This document shows, piece after piece, positions 6,639 to 8,288 of a stretch of DNA of 8,288 nucleotides. The stretch spans positions 1 through 8,288 of the forward strand of contig CAKONF010000036.1 of assembly GCA_934097015.1 (NCBI GenBank), read 5' to 3'. How positions within the stretch are numbered: position 1 is the stretch's first letter; the number at the start of each line of letters is the position of its first letter. Made by a program: the position numbers and the translations under genes. This stretch comes from an uncultured Bacilli bacterium (GTDB taxonomy: Bacteria; Bacillota_I; Bacilli_A; RF39; UBA660). The notes beneath the pieces were generated by a model. That model had not been told where the DNA came from. It ran no database searches and worked only from the letters and a program-made list of their open reading frames with translations.

Positions 6639-7133
6639 ATGAGATATAATAAAATTAGAAAAATGGATATATCAAATGGACCTGGAATACGTGTATCTAT
6701 ATTTATGCAAGGATGTACTTTTAATTGCAAAAATTGCTTTAATAAAGAAACTCATGACTTTAATGGCGGTAAAGAATTTACGGATGAAGTAATAGATAAA
6801 GTTATAGAACTTGCGAAACCAGATCATATTGTTGGCTTATCAATATTAGGTGGTGAGCCACTTCATCCTAAAAATATTGAAGGAACAACAAAACTTGCTA
6901 AAAAGTTTAAAAGTGTTTATCCAGATAAAAGCATATGGGTATGGTCAGGATTTCTATTTGATAAAAATTTAATTAATTTTGAAATACTAAACTATATAGA
7001 TGTTTTAGTAGATGGTGTTTATAAAGATGAATTACACGATTTTACTTTAAAATACAGAGGTTCATCTAATCAAAGAGTAATCGATGTAAAGAAAAGTTTA
7101 AAAACAAATAAAATAGAATTAATAGAGGTATAA
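6639..7133 (+). CDS. nrdG: Anaerobic ribonucleotide reductase activating protein (radical SAM)
   Basis: A 164-aa activase that uses a [4Fe-4S] cluster and S-adenosylmethionine to place the radical on the C-terminal glycine of NrdD. The radical-SAM motif is CTFNCKNC (Cys 26, 30, 33), following the family signature DISNGPGIRVSIFMQG, in which the first Cys is preceded by Gly. The SAM-binding GGEP is at 71-74, and the family C-terminal segment YRGSSNQRVIDV is at 139-150. The length is close to the usual 150-175 aa. The start ATG at 6639 lies 2 nt after the nrdD stop, and its RBS GAGGA (6628-6632) is inside the nrdD end, so the two are translationally coupled in the expected NrdD-NrdG pair. Confidence 0.98.
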   Translation: MRYNKIRKMDISNGPGIRVSIFMQGCTFNCKNCFNKETHDFNGGKEFTDEVIDKVIELAKPDHIVGLSILGGEPLHPKNIEGTTKLAKKFKSVYPDKSIWVWSGFLFDKNLINFEILNYIDVLVDGVYKDELHDFTLKYRGSSNQRVIDVKKSLKTNKIELIEV

Positions 7134-7134
7134 A

Positions 7135-7593
7135 ATGAAACAAAGAGGATTTGAAATAGTTAAAGAATATGAAAACAAAAATATAAATTTACCAAAAAGA
7201 AGTACAGCACATAGTGCTGCATATGATATAGAAGCTGCATGTGATATGGTTATACCATCATTTAAAGTTGGTATGAAACCTACACTTATTCCTACAGGAT
7301 TAAAATCATATATGATGAATGATGAAGTTCTAATGATTTTACCACGTTCAAGTGGACCTAAAAAACAAGGAATAATGTTTCCACATAGTATGGGTGTAAT
7401 AGATAGTGATTATTATAATAATATTGATAATGAAGGACATATATTTGTACAATGTATAAATATAAAAGATACTGATGTAGAAATAAAAAAAGGCGATAAA
7501 ATCGCTCAAGCTTATTTTCAAAAGTTTTTAATAACTGATGATGATAATGCAACTGGAGAAAGAGTAGGAGGATTTGGTTCTACTAACAAATAA
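7135..7593 (+). CDS. dut: dUTP diphosphatase (trimeric dUTPase)
   Basis: A 152-aa enzyme that hydrolyses dUTP to dUMP and pyrophosphate, keeping uracil out of DNA and supplying dUMP for thymidylate synthesis. All five trimeric dUTPase motifs are visible: I SAAYDIEA (Asp 31), II PRSSGPKKQGI (70-80), III GVIDSDYYNNIDNEGHI (87-103, catalytic Asp 90), IV GDKIAQAYF (120-128) and V RVGGFGST (143-150). Motif III is longer than the common GxIDxxYxGxI, with about six extra residues (NNIDNE) between the Tyr and the closing Gly. Such longer versions occur in Bacillota and phage dUTPases. It begins one base after the nrdG stop, with RBS AGAGG (7124-7128), so it is the third gene of the nrd operon. The grouping fits, because class III reductase acts on UTP and CTP directly. 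Confidence 0.96.
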   Translation: MKQRGFEIVKEYENKNINLPKRSTAHSAAYDIEAACDMVIPSFKVGMKPTLIPTGLKSYMMNDEVLMILPRSSGPKKQGIMFPHSMGVIDSDYYNNIDNEGHIFVQCINIKDTDVEIKKGDKIAQAYFQKFLITDDDNATGERVGGFGSTNK

Positions 7594-7618
7594 AATGTAC
7601 TGATTGGTACATTTTTTT
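7592..7618 (+). terminator. Terminator of the nrdD-nrdG-dut operon
   Basis: 9-bp stem AAAATGTAC (7592-7600) and GTACATTTT (7607-7615) with loop TGATTG and a T-rich tail to 7618. It starts within the dut stop codon and marks the end of the operon. Confidence 0.85.
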
Positions 7619-7623
7619 CATGA

Positions 7624-7658
7624 AAAACGAGAAAGATAACTAACGTCTTTCTCGTTTT
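7624..7658. terminator. Hairpin ending the convergent XRE gene
   Basis: A perfect 13-bp stem, AAAACGAGAAAGA (7624-7636) with TCTTTCTCGTTTT (7646-7658), and a 9-nt loop. The minus strand continues into T-rich sequence (GTTTTTC), so it terminates the XRE gene. The stop codon (7640-7642) lies in the loop, and the right arm of the stem codes for the protein's final residues. It may also act as a backup terminator for dut read-through. Confidence 0.7.
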
Positions 7659-7948
7659 CTTCCTTTTTCTCTTTCTCTTTTTTCTCTTGCTTTTTCTTTA
7701 GCAAAACGTTCTTCATTTGTAATAAAGAAATTTCTAATATCAATATTAAGAACATCTGCTATTCTTCCTAAAGTCATTAAACTAAAACTTTTATTTTTAG
7801 TAAGACTTTCTATTTCGCTAATATAATCCATTGATAAATCAGCATATTCTGCAAGTTGTTGTTGAGTATACTTCTTTTCTTTTCGATATCTTTTTACGTT
7901 TACTCTAACAATATTATAATAATAACCATCTGGTTTATAACGTTTCAT
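7640..7948 (-). CDS. XRE-family (HTH_3) transcriptional regulator, small, with charged tail
   Basis: A 102-aa DNA-binding protein of the Cro/C1 type. The HTH_3 fold covers about 14-75: NVKRYRKEKKYTQQQLAEYA, then LSMDYISEIE as the recognition region, then SFSLMTLGRIADVLNIDIRNFF. After residue 78 comes a nearly pure Arg/Lys/Glu tail (KEKAREKREREKGRKRERR) from purine-rich repetitive DNA, predicted as one charged helix. No sensor or catalytic domain is present. The ATG at 7948 has GAGGTAG (7954-7960) five bases upstream. It is convergent with dut and not part of that operon. A 14-bp palindrome about 43 bp upstream of the start is a likely self-operator. Small XRE proteins of this type may be stand-alone regulators or remnants of antitoxin or phage-repressor modules; no partner gene is visible here. 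Confidence 0.9.
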   Translation of the reverse strand: MKRYKPDGYYYNIVRVNVKRYRKEKKYTQQQLAEYADLSMDYISEIESLTKNKSFSLMTLGRIADVLNIDIRNFFITNEERFAKEKAREKREREKGRKRERR

Positions 7949-7970
7949 AAATACTACCTCATCTTTTCTA

Positions 7971-8004
7971 ATAATATTTTCTCAAAAACTTTCACAATTG
8001 TGAA
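7971..8004 (-). promoter_or_regulatory. XRE gene promoter with overlapping 14-bp palindrome
   Basis: TTCACAATTGTGAA (7991-8004) is a perfect palindrome. On the minus strand TTGTGA (7992-7997) can serve as a -35, with a short 15-bp spacer to the -10 TATTAT (7971-7976). Binding of the XRE protein here would block its own promoter. The operator role is inferred from position. Confidence 0.45.
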
Positions 8005-8080
8005 CGGGCGTATAGTACGGTCTACATTTATTATGGTCTTAAATAGTCATTTTATCCCTAAAATACGGGGAAAAATCAAT

Positions 8081-8142
8081 ATTTTTAATATTAAAAATTA
8101 CCATAAATTGGCAATAAAAATTTAAAAAATTAATAATTTTTT
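8081..8142. repeat. Two AT-only perfect palindromes
   Basis: ATTTTTAATATTAAAAAT (8081-8098) is an 18-bp perfect inverted repeat, and AAAAAATTA-A-TAATTTTTT (8124-8142) is a second with 9-bp arms. They lie in the gene-free stretch between the XRE promoter and a plus-strand promoter. In such AT-rich DNA they could be chance, UP-element-like DNA, or protein sites. Confidence 0.4.
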
Positions 8143-8152
8143 GTAAAAATTG

Positions 8153-8181
8153 TTGTATTACTAGAAAAATTTTGGTATATT
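8153..8181 (+). promoter_or_regulatory. Plus-strand promoter for a gene beyond the window
   Basis: -35-like TTGTAT (8153-8158), 17-bp spacer, extended -10 TGG-TATATT (8173-8181), with A/T tracts upstream. The predicted start is near 8188. The first transcribed bases can fold as TAAGG-tagaagtg-CCTTA (8187-8204). No start codon with an RBS follows before the window ends, so the product is outside or is an RNA. Confidence 0.5.
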
Positions 8182-8288
8182 GTATTTAAGGTAGAAGTGC
8201 CTTACAAATAAATTTTCTATTCATAAAAAAGATAAAAACAAGACTTTATACTTCTCTCCCGACCTCGAAATTTTGTTCGGGGGGGGGG

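Larger units (their letters stand above)
7949..8288. other. Gene-free region of about 340 bases
   Basis: No convincing coding frame on either strand. It holds the XRE promoter and palindrome, a short locally GC-richer patch (8003-8025, GAACGGGCGTATAGTACGG), two AT palindromes, a plus-strand promoter, a small leader hairpin, and a terminal hairpin that runs into ten G (8279-8288). In the end hairpin CTCTCCCGA (8254-8262) can pair with TCGGGGGGG (8277-8285) with two G-T pairs. The G-run touches the window edge and may be an assembly or sequencing artefact. Confidence 0.6.

Noticed and set aside
6491..6730. 79-aa minus-strand open frame
   Set aside because: It is antisense to the nrdD end and the nrdG start, which are both certain; composition is that of a shadow frame.
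7358..7552. 64-aa minus-strand open frame
   Set aside because: It is antisense to dut motifs II to IV and rich in Tyr/His/Leu, as expected from the complement of AT-rich coding DNA.
7856..8125. 89-aa plus-strand frame with hydrophobic N-terminus
   Set aside because: It starts at TTG without an RBS and is antisense to the XRE gene start and across its promoter; the apparent membrane segment is the complement of Lys/Tyr/Asn codons.
1..8288. CRISPR array or diversity-generating repeats
   Set aside because: No regularly spaced repeats beyond the short pair at 24-46, and no template/variable repeat pair or reverse transcriptase.

Overview
The window is very AT-rich bacterial DNA using the standard code: every Trp codon in the large NrdD gene is TGG and no reading frame needs TGA as Trp. 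The low GC, purine-rich ribosome binding sites, compact operons and tRNA-Met sequence suggest a Bacillota/Bacilli-type organism, possibly an uncultured gut Bacilli lineage. An oxygen-independent ribonucleotide reductase as a main operon suggests an anaerobe or facultative anaerobe. This placement is inference from style, not from a marker gene.

Left part (1-1245), mobile-element scar. Bases 66-110 are the 3' half of a tRNA-Met gene, from the anticodon loop to the encoded CCA, with no 5' half in front. This is the footprint left when an element integrates into a tRNA gene. Two 9-bp direct repeats lie just left of it and a tRNA-type terminator just right. Next, on the minus strand, is a RhuM-family (Fic-domain) gene broken by at least four frame disruptions, with its promoter and RBS still visible.

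Cassette (1190-2513). A promoter with an extended -10 drives two tightly coupled genes of unknown function (185 and 231 aa). Their terminator hairpin overlaps the stop codons of both the second gene and the convergent aminopeptidase gene.

Core block (2512-7618). A Crp/Fnr-family regulator and an M29 metallo-aminopeptidase form a minus-strand operon. Divergent from it is a plus-strand operon nrdD-nrdG-dut: class III ribonucleotide reductase, its radical-SAM activase, and dUTPase. Together these make dNTPs without oxygen and remove dUTP while supplying dUMP for thymidylate. A perfect 18-bp palindrome of Crp/Fnr geometry sits between the two operons. It overlaps the regulator's own predicted -35 and is centred about 42 bp upstream of a predicted nrdD start, suggesting autorepression plus control of nrdDG-dut.

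Right part (7592-8288). The dut terminator faces a second hairpin that ends a convergent XRE-family regulator with an Arg/Lys/Glu-rich tail. Upstream of that gene about 340 bases hold no gene but contain three perfect palindromes, a strong plus-strand promoter, a leader hairpin and a final G-run hairpin at the window edge.

The best candidates for something undescribed are the two-gene unknown cassette beside the integration scar and the Crp/Fnr-like switch, which has no cysteines yet appears wired to anaerobic dNTP synthesis.
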